Source: Anthonomus grandis grandis
Taxonomy: Eukaryota; Arthropoda; Insecta; Coleoptera; Curculionidae
Direction: 5' to 3'
NCBI RefSeq assembly: GCF_022605725.1
Contig: NC_065546.1
Coordinates: forward strand, 32,360,227-32,424,226
Length of the DNA: 64,000 bases
In this document: positions 44,263 through 55,479 of the stretch, in pieces
Numbering within the stretch: the stretch's first letter is position 1
Layout of the letters: each line of letters starts with the position of its first letter
The notes under the pieces: model-generated
The model's database searches: none
Told to the model about the DNA's origin: nothing
The model's input: the letters and a program-made list of their open reading frames with translations, nothing else
Position numbers and translations under genes: made by a program

Positions 44263-46570
44263 CAGGGTGTTCCGTTGATCATGTTACAAACTTCTAGGGC
44301 AGATAGAAAACGTCAAAAGAAAAACAAAAGTTCATATAAACATGGGTCCGGAACAGCTTCCTCAGGGAGCTAGAGCTCTTTGAAAATAACCTTTAAAAGC
44401 TAGTTTTTTTTTAATAGCTCCGGAACTACTTTAGCTACCGCAACCAATTTTGGGAGGTAAATTATTGTTAGTACGTTTATTCTTTTGAAACTACTAAATA
44501 AAAAAATATTTAACAGGGGCTTCAGAATCAGGGGGGTATTTGGTAAATTTAGGCCCATTTCTTTAAGACTTTAATTTCTGCCCGTTTGGGCATTAGATTA
44601 TGATGTTCCTATGCTTTTTACATAAAAAAGGTGCTCTCCTTAAAAGTCGGTAAATGGTAAATATCACTGTATTTGTGAAAATTGACGAAAAGCAAGTTAT
44701 GAGATACAAAAATGAATTACCTATTATTATTAATAAACAATTAAAAAAAAATTTGGCGTAAATAAAAAATAAATGTTTAAAAAAAGTTAAGGTAGCCACT
44801 TAATTAAATTGGTATCCAAATTAATTAACTGTCACTTTAATTACCTTGAGCATAAAATGTTTAAATGATTTTAAGTGTAATAAAAAACCAACAAATTAAC
44901 AATTTTAGAAACGTAAACAAATTTTATTAAAGATTGGTATTACAAAAATAAACTTAAAATATTTATTGCTCAAAATGCCGGACGCCACGATCGATACATT
45001 TATTGTATCTATGCACCATATTAGGGTTGACGTGGTTAAAAATATCAGGCGTGGTTTGGATTACTTCAGCAGCTGCGGAAATTCTGGCCACCAGGTCTTC
45101 TTCTGACTCGACTGGAGTGTCATATACGAGACTTTTCATATGCCCCCAAAGAAAAAAATCTAAGGGTGTCAAATCTGGTGAGCGCGCTGGCCAGGTGACA
45201 GGGCCTCCGCGGCCAATCCAGCGCCTTCCAAAATTTTCGTTTATAAACTCGCGGACAATAAGTGAAAAATGAGCTGGCGCTCCATCGTGTTGTAGCCATA
45301 AGTTCTGTCGTATATTTAGGGGCAGATCATCTAATAGTTCTGGCAGTACATTTCTTAAAAAAATTAAATAAAAATTTCCCGTTAAACGAGGAAGCAACAT
45401 AATTGGACCAATAGAGAGAACGCTTACTCCAACAATGCCGGCCCACATATTGACCGAAAACTTATGTTGGTAGCTCCTAAAATGAGTACCATTAGGGTTT
45501 TCCTCACTCCACACATGATTATTCTTAGAATTAAAAATGCCTTCTTTTGTAAATAAAGCCTCGTCAGTAAAAAGGACATATTTTGAAAATTGAGGTTCTT
45601 CTGTACACCGGTCAAGAAACCACTGGCAAAAATTCACTCGGGGCATAAAATCATTGGGTCCTAATGATTGCACCTTTGGCAGGTGGTAGGGCCGAACAAG
45701 CTGTTCATTAACAACGTTCCATACCCTAACGTGACTGATGGGTTATCTTCAAATCGCTGAAGTACTTCTTCCTCAAAATCCGGGATTCGGATGTTCCTTT
45801 GCGCGCCATTATCTTGGCGTTTTATTTTAACGGAGCCTGTCTCCCTGAGCCGTTGATTGACCCTTTCAAAAAGTGTGTGAGCTGGGATTCGCCTTTCGGA
45901 AAACCGCTCTTCATTCATATAGTCGAGAAGCAGCTCTACTATTACATCGAACTTCCCCATAAATTAAAAGCATATCGGCGTATTCAGCAAAAGTGTAATC
46001 TTCCATTACTTAACCGTAATAAAAAGGGAATTAATATCATGTAAAAAATACTGACAGTGACAAATTTAAAAAATACTGACAGTGGCAATGAATTAGCATT
46101 ATTATTATTATTAAATTAATTAATTCAGGTGCTGTATCTTAGTTTGGTTTTAGTGAATTTCCACAAAAACGGTGATATTTACCGACTTTTACTAAGAGCA
46201 CCTTTTTTATGTAAAAAGCATAGGAACATCATAATCTAATGCTCAAACGGGCAGAAATTAAAGTCTTAAGGAAATGGGCCTAAATTTACCAAATACCTCC
46301 CTGATTCTGAAGCCCCTGGTAAATATTTTTTTTATTTAGTAGGTTCAAAAGAATAAACGTACTAACAATAATTTACCTCCCAAAACTGGTTGCGGTAGCT
46401 AAAGTATTTCCGGAGCTATTAAAAAAAAACTAGCTTTTAAAGGTTATTTTCAAAGAGCTCTAGCTCCTTGAGGAAGCTTTTCCGGACCCATGTTTATATG
46501 AACTTTTGTTTTTCTTTTGACGTTTTCTATCTGCCCTAGAAGTTTGTAACATGATCAACGGAACACCCTG
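44263..46570 (-). mobile_element. Mariner-superfamily transposon with about 410-bp inverted repeats (DD41D)
   Basis: The ends are CAGGGTGTTCCGTTGATCAT in inverted orientation. TA duplications are at 44261-44262 and 46571-46572. The inverted repeats run from 44263 to about 44678 and from about 46160 to 46570. Structure and transposase are those of the element at 5625-7902, but the terminal sequences differ, so the two are distinct families of one lineage. It interrupts the Helitron. Confidence 0.9.
44963..45961 (-). pseudogene. Mariner-like DD41D transposase with one frameshift
   Basis: From the ATG at 45960 the N-terminal helix-turn-helix reads SERRIPAHTLFERVNQRLRE, then QRNIRIPDFEEEVLQRFED. 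At about 45740-45750 there is a deletion with loss of frame, recognisable because the next frame continues SHVRVWNVVNEQLVRPYHLP. The catalytic domain is then open to the end: VLFTDEALFTKEGIF, LWLQHDGAPAHF and RSPDLTPLDFFLWG. The second and third aspartates are 41 residues apart. The last codons are RGVRHFEQ. There is no intron where the related gene at 6141-7272 has one. The single lesion makes this a young pseudogene. Confidence 0.85.
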
Positions 46571-46654
46571 TATAAAAGAGTTTGTCCTGACTGACTGACT
46601 CATCATCGCAGAGCCCAAACTACAATAGCTAGAAAGGTAAAATTTTGCCAACGG

Positions 46655-46915
46655 GTTCCTATTATAATGTAGGCACCGGATAAGAACGGATTTTTGCGAA
46701 ATTCCATCGATAAGGGGTAAAAAATGGGAAAATTGTTACCCGTGACCTCGAGAACTAAGGGGGTGTGGCTTCGGAGTTTGAACGGGGACTGCCCGCACCA
46801 ACGAGTCGCAGGCATCAACTTAAGAAAAAAAAATTAACTGCAACAATGTTTTTTTTATAATGTAGACCCCAGATACGAACGAATTTTTTGAAATTCCACC
46901 GATAAGGGGTGTTAG
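46655..46915 (+). repeat. Helitron internal direct repeat
   Basis: ATAATGTAGGCACCGGATAA ... AAATTCCATCGATAAGGGGT (46655-46710) is repeated as ATAATGTAGACCCCAGATAC ... AAATTCCACCGATAAGGGGT (46857-46911). Such subterminal repeats are common in insect Helitrons. Confidence 0.65.
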
Positions 46916-47172
46916 CGATATGATAAATATCGCATAGCGGCATAAAACTGATTAATAAATACGATTGAAAAAGTGCCTCTGTATTATTTATATTTTGGTA
47001 GACATAACAACAAGGCGGGTCCATGCGAGGCTGATACCCGAGAGGTGACTCGACTCAATCAGAAGCTGCTCTTTGTGAGCATCCTTTTAAATTACGAGAA
47101 CTTTTTACCATTTTATTAATATTCTATCAGTTAACAGATGCTTTAAGTCTATGGGAGAAGCACAAGGATAGC

Positions 47173-48780
47173 ATGTCGGAGGATATTAAACATCGAGTTC
47201 AGTCAGAAGTGCAGGAAATCGTTCCCCAGATTATGGAAGAAGTGTACAATAAATGTTTGATTGCTATTGAAGATTATGTCCTTGATTTAGGAGGCCAATG
47301 CTTGGAAAAATATGGTTTGCCAAAGCCCATAAGACGCGAAGATTCCATACAAAATAGAGACTATATCAGAGAGATAAGTTATGACACTGATTTATTGGCA
47401 CATGAAGTATCCAACAAGGAAAGTTCCGTAACAGCAGAACAAAAGCATATATACCAACAAATTTTAAATTGTATTGGTGATACCACAGGGAAATTATTCT
47501 TTTTGGATGCTCCTGGAGGTACCGGTAAAACGTATCTTCTAAATTTATTGTTGGCTAACGTACGCAAAAATCGCGGTATTGCCTTAGCAGTGGCATCCTC
47601 AGGAATTGCTGCTACTTTGCTAGATGGTGGTAAAACGGCCCATTCTGCTTTTAAATTGCCCTTTAATTTAATACAGAGACACAACTATGTAACATTTCGA
47701 AACAAAGTAACATGGCTCAGGTTTTTAAAGAAACTAAACTTATAGTATGGGATGAATGCACGATGGCTCATAAGGGTGCCGTGAAGGCTCTTAACAGATC
47801 TCTAAAGGATATCAGAGAAAACGTTACTTTAATGGGCGGATTAACTGTTCTTTTAGCTGGAGACTTTCGACAAACCTTACCTGTTGTACCAAGGAGAACA
47901 CGGGTCGATGAAGTAAAAGCTTGTTTAAAATCGTCACATTTATGGCCTTACATTAAAAAACTAGCTTTAAAAACAAATATGAGGGTTTTTTACAAGGTGA
48001 TGTGAATATTGGTCAGTTTGGCCATACTTTGCTTCAAATAGGTGATGAAATATACCCTTCAATCGATGGTAAGATTGCTATAGTAGCAACTCTAGCCAAA
48101 GTAGTTAAAACTCTTAAAAACTTAACCACCGAAGTTTACCCCGACATTGGGAATATAAAAGTGAAACCTATTCACTGGTTATGTGAACGTGCTATCCTTA
48201 CTCCCAAAAACAACAAAGCCGCTGAAATAAATCACATTTTACTAGAAGCGTTTCAGGCAGAAGAAATACAATACAAATCTGTAGACTCCGTAATTCAAAC
48301 TGATGACGCTGTGAACTATCCCGTTGAATTTCTAAACACTCTTAATCTTCCTGGCCTTCCCCCTCATAACCTAATTTTTAAGATTGGTGCACCCATTATG
48401 CTATTGAGAAATTTAAGACCACCCAAGCTTTGCAATGGGACCAGACTGCAAATAAAAGCTCTCCACCGAAACGTTGTAGAAGCCACGATCATCACTGGCT
48501 GTGCTCAAGGGGATATTCATACCACGAATTCCTTTGATACCATCAGATTATCCATTTGATTTTAAAAGGCTGCAGTTTCCACTTAAAGTCTGCTTTGCCA
48601 TGACTATAAACAAAGCTTAGAGACAGACACTTAAGACAGTTGAAGTAGATCTTAGGGAGAACTGTTTTTCACATGGGCAATTTTATGTGGTCTGTTCGAG
48701 AGTAAGTTCCGCAAGTAGCCTAATAATTTTAGCACCTGAAAGCAGCACCACAAATGTAGTGTACAAGGCAGTTCTAAATT
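47173..48780 (+). pseudogene. Helitron Pif1-like helicase domain, disrupted
   Basis: In Helitrons a Pif1-type superfamily 1 helicase fused to a Rep nuclease unwinds DNA for rolling-circle transposition. The order seen is LTDALSLWEKHKDSMSEDI (just upstream), TAEQKHIYQQILNCI, FLDAPGGTGKTYLLN (Walker A), ASSGIAATLLDGGKTAHSAF, then after a frameshift near 47700 LIVWDECTMAHKGA (Walker B), LMGGLTVLLAGDFRQTLPVV and LKTNMRV. After a stop at 48003-48005 the sequence continues with CERAILTPKNNKAAEINH, GAPIMLLRNL, LCNGTRLQIKALH, VCFAMTINKA, HGQFYVVCSRVSS and a stop near 48780. Several lesions are present. Nothing of the Rep domain remains upstream. Confidence 0.85.
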
Positions 48781-48971
48781 AACTTTTACTTTTGAAATGT
48801 AGGTTTTTAGCGTTTGGTGTAATATTTGCGTTTTTTATTATGTTAAAGCCAATAATTCATGTTTAAAAATAAACAAAAAATAAATTTTGATCCTGATTAT
48901 TATTTAAATAAATAAAAAAAACCTGTCCATCTCAACTTCCGCGGACGAAGTCGCGGGTACCAGGCTTGTTT

Positions 48972-49504
48972 ATCATAAAATCTCTTGCCCTTTGATGTGA
49001 AATATGTAATCTATGACTGCGTTCTTTATAATTTGCGTTAATATTATACCAGAGATCAGCTTTATGTGTAAGTTCTTGGGGAAGGTCGTATTGTCTACCG
49101 AATACTACCTTAAATTGAGTGTAATCGTAGTAAACTCCCGGGGTTTTATTAACGCATAAAATTAATTCAATTTATCCCCATTTGTAAGTGCGTCACTTAA
49201 TGTAAGATCGGATACCTTATATCCGTTTAGCACACGGTGATTTCTTTCACATCCACCCATACTCATATGGTGGTATGCTGTTGAAAATGTATGCTCAAAG
49301 TTTAGAACACTGGATAACTCTTCTTCTGAAAATAAAGTTTTCGATAATTGCTTTTGTAACTGTAAGCGCGTCTTTATTTAAAATTGACTAACTAAACAAA
49401 AAACTACATATTTCTTAAATTTATGTTGCATAGTGACAGCGGAAGCATTATTATTTGCCGTCCTTAAAAATGGGCCAATTGTTTCTATAGACACAATATC
49501 CAAT

Positions 49505-49505
<1 letters not shown>
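48972..49505 (-). pseudogene. Gypsy-type retrotransposon integrase fragment
   Basis: The - strand from 49505 reads DIVSIETIGPFLRTANNN, then EHTFSTAYHHMSMGGCERNH (integrase core with the catalytic Glu in CERNHR), RVLNGYK and, in another frame, QFKVVFGRQYDLPQELTHKA, DLWYNINANYKERSHRLHIS. It matches the C-terminal half of a Ty3/gypsy integrase. Stops and frame changes are frequent. It is cut by the Helitron end on one side and by the LINE tail on the other, and no LTRs are seen. Confidence 0.7.
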
Positions 49506-49536
<31 letters not shown>

Positions 49537-51215
49537 CTGACCTTTATTTGAAAAACTATACAAGTTTATGGCGAAGTCTAGCAACACTGCTATTCTACTT
49601 AACCACAAAAATTGAGAAGAATAGAAACAATCTTATAAAATACTTATTATTAGATAAATTACACACATTCAAAAATCTTCTTCCCTTTTTTTTCCTTCCT
49701 TTTTCTTTTTTGCTTTTATTTTTATTTGGATGGCAACAGAAACATAATTATCGAATCATATTATCCAAATAATGTCAACAGTCAGTTAAAGCTTTGAGAA
49801 ATTAAAAAAAAAACTTATTTTAGCCAAGTTGTTCAGCAAATAAAATTCCTCTAAGTTTATATTTAAATTTTAAAATGTTGAAAGACTTCATGTTTTCAGG
49901 TAATAAGTTAAGCAAAGTAATTGAATTATACGCAAACGATTTTCTAAAAACGAAAGTACGGAATTTGGGAATTGTATATTTATGTTTGCGCCTAATGTTA
50001 ATATTGTGAACTGCAGACCTAGTAAGAAAAAGACAATCTAACTGAGTACTATTTATTGATAAATTCATGGTCTTATGTCAAAAACTACCCAAATGAAGTC
50101 TCCAACGACTTTCCATTCTGAGCCATTTAGGCTGGTTAACCTTATGTGATATATGATCACGTCTACTCAAGCCAAATATCAGTCTGCAACAGGCATTTTG
50201 CATGACTTGTATCTTATTTTTTTCAAGATAAGTAAGACATGGAAACTAAATAAAATCACAATAGTTGAATCTTGATAGTACTAGTAATTCAGATAGCATT
50301 TTTGCAAGATTTTTATTGTGATATTTACGATTTGCGTAAAGCAGTTTTAAGTTGTAAAATGCTTGCTTGAATGTTGTTTTTTCTCATGTCTGCAACGTGA
50401 TGTTCAAATCTTAGCTGAGAGTCCATTATCAAGCCTAAGTTACGAGTCACCTCAACAAAGTTAAGTGGCACTTGATTAATAGAAATAATAATATTATTCT
50501 TCAGAAATACTGATTTTTTAAAATTTGCAAATAACATTAGATTTAGAAGAGTTTAATGTTAGATTATGCTCAGTTGACAAATGCGGAATAATGTCTAATT
50601 CTTGATTTACTAAGTCATTAACAATTCTATATTCATCAGGCTTGAATGAAATGTACAGTTGTGTGTCATCAGCATAGGTAACCTTTTTACAATGTTTTAA
50701 GGAAGCGAGCAAGTCAGACGTATAAATTATAAATAACAGTGGGCCCAAAATAGATCCTTGTGGGACTCCAAATAAAATATCAATCCTATCGGAAAAGTTG
50801 CCTTTATAAAATATGCTCTGGGTTCTTTCTGATAGATAAGACTTTACTAATTGTAATGCTGACGATTCGAAACCATAATATTTAAGTTTAGCAATAAGTA
50901 GCTGATGATTTATTGTATCAAATGCCTTTCGAATAGTCTAACAAAATAAGCAGAGTTGCAAATCCCTTATCATAAGCCTCGAATATATCATTAGTTACTT
51001 TTAACAAAGCAGTTGACGTGCTGAAACCTTGTCGGAACCCACATTGGCTAACTGGTATAATTTCGTTGTCATTGCAGAATTTTAGGATTTGCTGGTATAG
51101 AACCTTTTCAAATATTTTTGATAAGGCAGGTAAAGGTATGCCCTTTGCATTTTTCCAAATAGGAGGAAAATATTTCTTTTCAAAACAGCAATTAATAATA
51201 TGCACTATACAGATT
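49506..51215 (-). mobile_element. 5'-truncated jockey-like LINE
   Basis: The 3' tail is the (AAAT/TAAA)n repeat at 49507-49535. Reverse transcriptase fragments lie on the - strand up to about 51215, where the copy ends. Confidence 0.8.
49820..51205 (-). pseudogene. LINE reverse transcriptase, disrupted
   Basis: In order on the - strand: MHIINCCFEKKYFPPIWKNA, GIPLPALSKIFEKVLYQQIL, VSQCGFRQGFSTSTALLKV and LLILLDYSKGI (motif A, here Asp-Tyr-Ser-Lys instead of AFD), a region near 50760-50900 with motif B in other frames, then MGPLLFIIYTSDLLA, KKVTYADDTQLYISF (catalytic YADD), LTLNSSKSNVICKF and VTRNLGLIMDSQLRFEHHV. The last open frame (50068-49820) gives LDCLFLTRSAVHNINIRRKH and the C-terminal NSITLLNLLPENMKSF. 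Only a few frameshifts separate the blocks. Confidence 0.8.
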
Positions 51216-51239
51216 TCAATGTGAGGGATGCAATATTTA

Positions 51240-51712
51240 AGTATTTACGGAGTCGATGTAATCACCATGGTTTCAATGTGCTTTACTTCTGGTGAAATCT
51301 GGTGGTTTTAAGTCCGGCGATCGTGCGGGCCATTCAATTGCACCACACCTGTCAATCCACATAGCTAGAAACTGTCCACTGGAACTGTCAAAGCGTAGTG
51401 CGGGAAAGCTCCATCTTGTTGGAAATGTTTAGTATCCTAAGACCATTTTCATCCACTTAGTCCAGTTAAATTTTCTTCCAAATCAAATGGCCCGATGATT
51501 TCGTTACCATAAATTCCTGCCTATACATTAATTTTTTCAGGATAATGAGTATGAACTTCTTGAAAAAGGTATGGATTCTCTATTCTCCCAGTATCTAAAG
51601 TTATGACAGTTTACCAGTCCATTTAGAAAAAAAGTTGACTTATCACTAAAGCAGATTTTTTACTTGTCAATTCGCTGGCACATCAGTTCGCAAAATTCAA
51701 TGCCTAAATGTT
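51240..51712 (-). pseudogene. Mariner-like transposase fragment (- strand)
   Basis: The - strand reads IEFCELMCQRIDK, KICFSDKSTFFLNGLVNCHN (first catalytic Asp, with Glu changed to Lys after it), then FQQDGAFPHYAL (second Asp) and RCGAIEWPARSPDLKPPDF (third Asp). It is a damaged catalytic domain with no ends. It butts tail-in against another mariner fragment of opposite strand. Confidence 0.7.
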
Positions 51713-51717
51713 TGTGC

Positions 51718-52250
51718 AGTTATTTATAAAAATCGAATTTTCGGTCCTTATTTTATGAATGAAACTTTTAACGGAGATTCTTTTTATCCCAGATCCCACT
51801 TTTTGAGATCCGATTTTGAAGACTATTTGGATAACATGATTTCCTTAGAAAATTATTATAAAGTTTAGTTTTATTAAGATGGTGCTTCCAATACACAATA
51901 CACGACAATTTTCAAATTATCTTACAGAAAGGTTTGGTGACAGGTGGATTGGGAATAATGGTCCTATAAGATGGCCGGCAAGATCTCCTGATTTGATTTG
52001 TTTTAGATTTATTTTTATAGGGAACACTAAAAAATCGAGTTTATGTGAGGGGAGAATTTCAAGATATTAAGGATATGCCGTTAACTTATCATCATCATCG
52101 TGAGTTAAAGTGATTAACCTATTATTAGGGAGTTTAACAGATTAAATAGACGAGAAATAAATCGCGCGGTGATCAATATTGGTAAGGGATTGCAATTGTG
52201 TCTTGGTACACAGGGACAACAATTTGAGCACTTAAAAAAATATAATTTTA
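51718..52250 (+). pseudogene. Mariner-like transposase fragment (+ strand)
   Basis: The + strand reads YKNRIFGPYFMNETFNGDSF, EDYLDNMISLENYY, a damaged QDGA block, HNTRQFSNYLTERFGDRWIG, PIRWPARSPDL, NRVYVRGEFQDIKDM and, at the end, LGTQGQQFEHLKKY. It is the second half of a DDxD transposase from a family different from the neighbouring fragment. Several frame changes are present. Confidence 0.7.
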
Positions 52251-52412
52251 TTCTAAGATTAATGTTTTTTTTTGTTAAATTTGTTGTTTTTTTTCATTTA
52301 TTTATTTATTTACCAAGGCGTGTTAAGTCCAATGTGAAATAAAATTGTGAATAAAGGTTCTCTAGTTTTTTTTTGAGTAAATAGATTAATTTAACAACTT
52401 TTAAAATATTTA

Positions 52413-52919
52413 CAGGTGTTTCGAAAATAATAAGGGTGTAATCCTGAGGTAGTATGTGCAGTGTGCACTACTACGGTACTGCATTGCTGGTATTTCTGTC
52501 TATCTTGTATTAAAAACGTGTAAGATTTATTGACAGTTTATACAGCCTACTGCATAAAATTTAGGTTTGTCTAAAAATTCAGGTTTTTAAAAATAAGAAG
52601 TAGTACTTACGGTATATTATTAAAAAGAGAATTTTGCAAAGATTTTAAAAATGCAATAACCAAATATGGCGCCTATAAGAAAAAACAAAGTTGATGATGA
52701 AAAGAAGAAAGATCGTACTAAAAATTCTAAAAATACCGTCGTGATTTTTCAAGGTTTCGTATTTTTTCGAATATCTTTGGAAGCACTCGGAATTTTTACT
52801 TTTTTTAAACGGCATATTGCTAGACTCATCAATTCTCAACTTTGCCCTAATTTAACCATCTTCGTACCTCTTATAGATTCCGAGATACCTATGTTGAAAG
52901 ACGAATTTCAAACACCCTG
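52413..52919. mobile_element. Mariner-like MITE of about 507 bp
   Basis: The left end is CAGGTGTTTCGAAAATAATA and the right end is the complement of CAGGGTGTTTGAAATTCGTC. They are inverted with a 1-base gap, and TA duplications lie at 52411-52412 and 52920-52921. There is no transposase. An open frame of 113 codons from 52666 has no features. Confidence 0.6.
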
Positions 52920-52921
52920 TA

Positions 52922-55097
52922 TACTATGTATTATTAAATCTTTTTACACCCTTTCCATAAATGGGTGTCTTAACCCATACTGCCTATATTTTAAAATATA
53001 TCAATAAAAAATTAATGAAACATCAATCAACGATATCAAAAATGATAAAACAATAAAATCCGAATGCAGTCCAAACAGTATAGAGCCGCTCGATTAACCA
53101 ACCGACAACCGTAGACAACGGACAATTTCAAAGTGTAAACTCGTCCCGTATATTATGTAAAATTCACGACTCGTGCCCATTCCCCTGCAAAAAACTTTCC
53201 GAAACAGGACTAAAGTTTCGGGATTTATGCGATGCATAATTCGGAATACGGCATCGTATTTAGCCGGACTATAGCGTCGATGTCCAAAGTTAATTCCGAA
53301 CTGGTGGGACGGGATATCGCATCGCTACGAAAAGCGAACAAAATACATAGGATTATGTTTGTTAAAAGTTTCAGTCAAGGTCTTTTTAAACTCGTAATTT
53401 CTACTTAGCTATCGATCAGCTAATTAAGGGTCAAGTTAAATATTAATGTCTTTTGGGCATTTTAAAGAAGCCGCAGGGACGATACGGTGAAATAGACAGG
53501 TTCAAATTGGTGATGGGTTCCTGCTATTTTTTGAACTGCTATTTGGTTAGTAATAATGTTAGCTGCTAGGACTCTCAAATTAGCTGCTATAGTTATAGCA
53601 ACTATCGCAAACCGCGTGAACGAATCAGGTTATGTGTATTATGTTATGACCGACTGTGGGAACAACTATCCCGATCCCGGCTGTTTGCGGGGGGCAGGAC
53701 AATCGTCGAACTGTCGGCTATACAATGCGTCAAAATAAGAAATATAAAATCGTTTTTTTGAAGTAAGTCGAGTGTTTCAGAAAATATTAAATTAAAATTT
53801 CGTGTGAGGGGGTTTTTTGGAACGAGAAATTGAAATCCGTTCACGGATTCGCTATACCTTGCAGCGGGCGCCACCTGCGGTATATTGCATGTGTTAAAAA
53901 TGCCAAAATTTTTTTGTACCCTTGTATAATAAAGTCCTAGTAAAAAATTCTAATTATCCACTCTTTCCTTGTAAAAAAGTATTCTTAGTAAATGTTGGCC
54001 TGAGAATCCGTTTATTAGATATCTTATTTTTAAAATCTAGATACTTCTTTCTAAACAAATTGGCTGACCTCGGACCAGTATATAACCTGTTGTTGTTCGA
54101 ACTTCAGATGGAGATGAATTGATGATACCTGATAATAAAGTTGAAGATGAAGCCATGGAGGTGGATTGTACTGAGGGGTCAACGGTTACAGTATTCGTGC
54201 GTGCTACTAGATTCTTCACTAGGAATTACAGAACATCCAGAGATTTAAAAATTAGATTGGTCATCTTTTTTTTCCCAATATTAACCGCGTTTTAGTTGAC
54301 CCAATCTAAGAGATCGATGAAATTGTTTTTTTTTTCAACTTTAAGAGGGTATAGAGCCATAACTACTTGTCATAGGATAAAATGATTTTTTACATTCTTA
54401 TCTTAAGTCATTTTATCCTATAACGAAAACAAATGGACCTAGAGCCTCTTAATGTTAAGAAAAGTTAATTTTCAACAAAACAAAAAAAAATCATATTTTT
54501 TGCTTTAAAAATAAAGCCACAATGGGGGAAGGGTACTAATTGGACACACTGTATATACAGATACAGAAATGCTATTTGAAACAAAAATATAGCTTTAATG
54601 TATTCATCGTTGCGTTAACTACTAAATTACAACAACTCCTAATAGTAGCCGCTATTTTAATTGTAATTTTTTTAGCAATAGCAGAAAACGAAAATATACG
54701 AAATACTATAACCTAGAAAGGACTATACGAAAATAACGGATTCGACCCATCACTAGTTCAAATTAGTTCCGACTGGCGGAACGGATTTTATGGTCCCATA
54801 AAGTATATACATATATAGGAGTAATTCTAGTGCTTTTACGTCTAATATATTATATATGTGAGTGAAGGCAAGCATGATTACGTAGAGCTCCATATATTTC
54901 ATTTTAAGAATAATAACTTTTACTCTATATCTTATCAATAATTTAATGGCAAAAACTGTATCTGATTAAGACTACTTAAGTTACAAAGCTATGGATTATT
55001 TAATTTAAGCTTAAAATGAAAATAGTTATTTTTTTTTTCATTCAAGTAACGCTATAGTAAGCGATGAGAGTCAGTTCTTAAGACGAACATAATTAAC
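52922..55097. other. Sequence without recognisable gene
   Basis: A GC-richer, transposon-free island at 53090-53360 (for example TAGCCGGACTATAGCGTCGA) and another at 53640-53890 may be unique host sequence. The open frames at 53556-53738 and 53922-54122 show no domain. A foldback lies at 54340-54470. Confidence 0.45.
54340..54470. repeat. Small foldback element
   Basis: TAGGATAAAATGA and its complement TCATTTTATCCTA enclose about 24 bp. An outer pair, CTTTAAGAGG and CCTCTTAATGTTAAG, extends it. Confidence 0.65.
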
Positions 55098-55133
55098 AGA
55101 TCAAACGAACTTACCTAAGTGAAGTTTGATCTG
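55098..55133. repeat. 10-bp-stem hairpin outside the DIRS end
   Basis: CAGATCAAAC pairs exactly with GTTTGATCTG across a 16-base loop, ten bases outside the DIRS inverted repeat. Confidence 0.7.
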
Positions 55134-55479
55134 GATTATATGAAGCCTTGTCGAAGTAAATAAGTAGAACAGGTAGCTATTTAAAGCAAGTTGCAACAAT
55201 TTTCATTGGAAACATGTCATATTAATAATAATTAAACAACATAACGAACAGAATAATGAGAAAAAATTATATTAGGCACACACTTAGAATTGGTATGTAT
55301 ACAAAACTTTAATTCTAAGGATGGCAACAACATAATATGGTTATACATTTATTTTTCAAGATAACTTATATCTTAATAAAAAATGTACCTACTTAATATG
55401 ACAAATAACAAATCTGGAAAATATTTTCCTATACTAACATTAGAAACAAGAAACTTAAAGATAAAAACTCATCATAATA

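Larger units (their letters stand above)
44186..48966 (+). mobile_element. Helitron, Rep part deleted, split by a mariner
   Basis: The right end has the hairpin CCGCGGACGAAGTCGCGG (48939-48956) followed by GTACCAGGCT, close to the common insect Helitron 3' end. A Pif1-type Helitron helicase lies upstream. The left end is probably TCTATATATA at 44186. Its continuation after the mariner insertion is TAAAAGAGTTTGTCCTGACTGACTG from 46571. No Rep/HUH nuclease domain is visible, so this is a deletion derivative. Confidence 0.65.

Noticed and set aside
53556..53738. 60-codon frame with several Cys, signal-peptide-like start
   Set aside because: The Cys spacing fits no secreted family I know, and no second exon or poly(A) context is visible.
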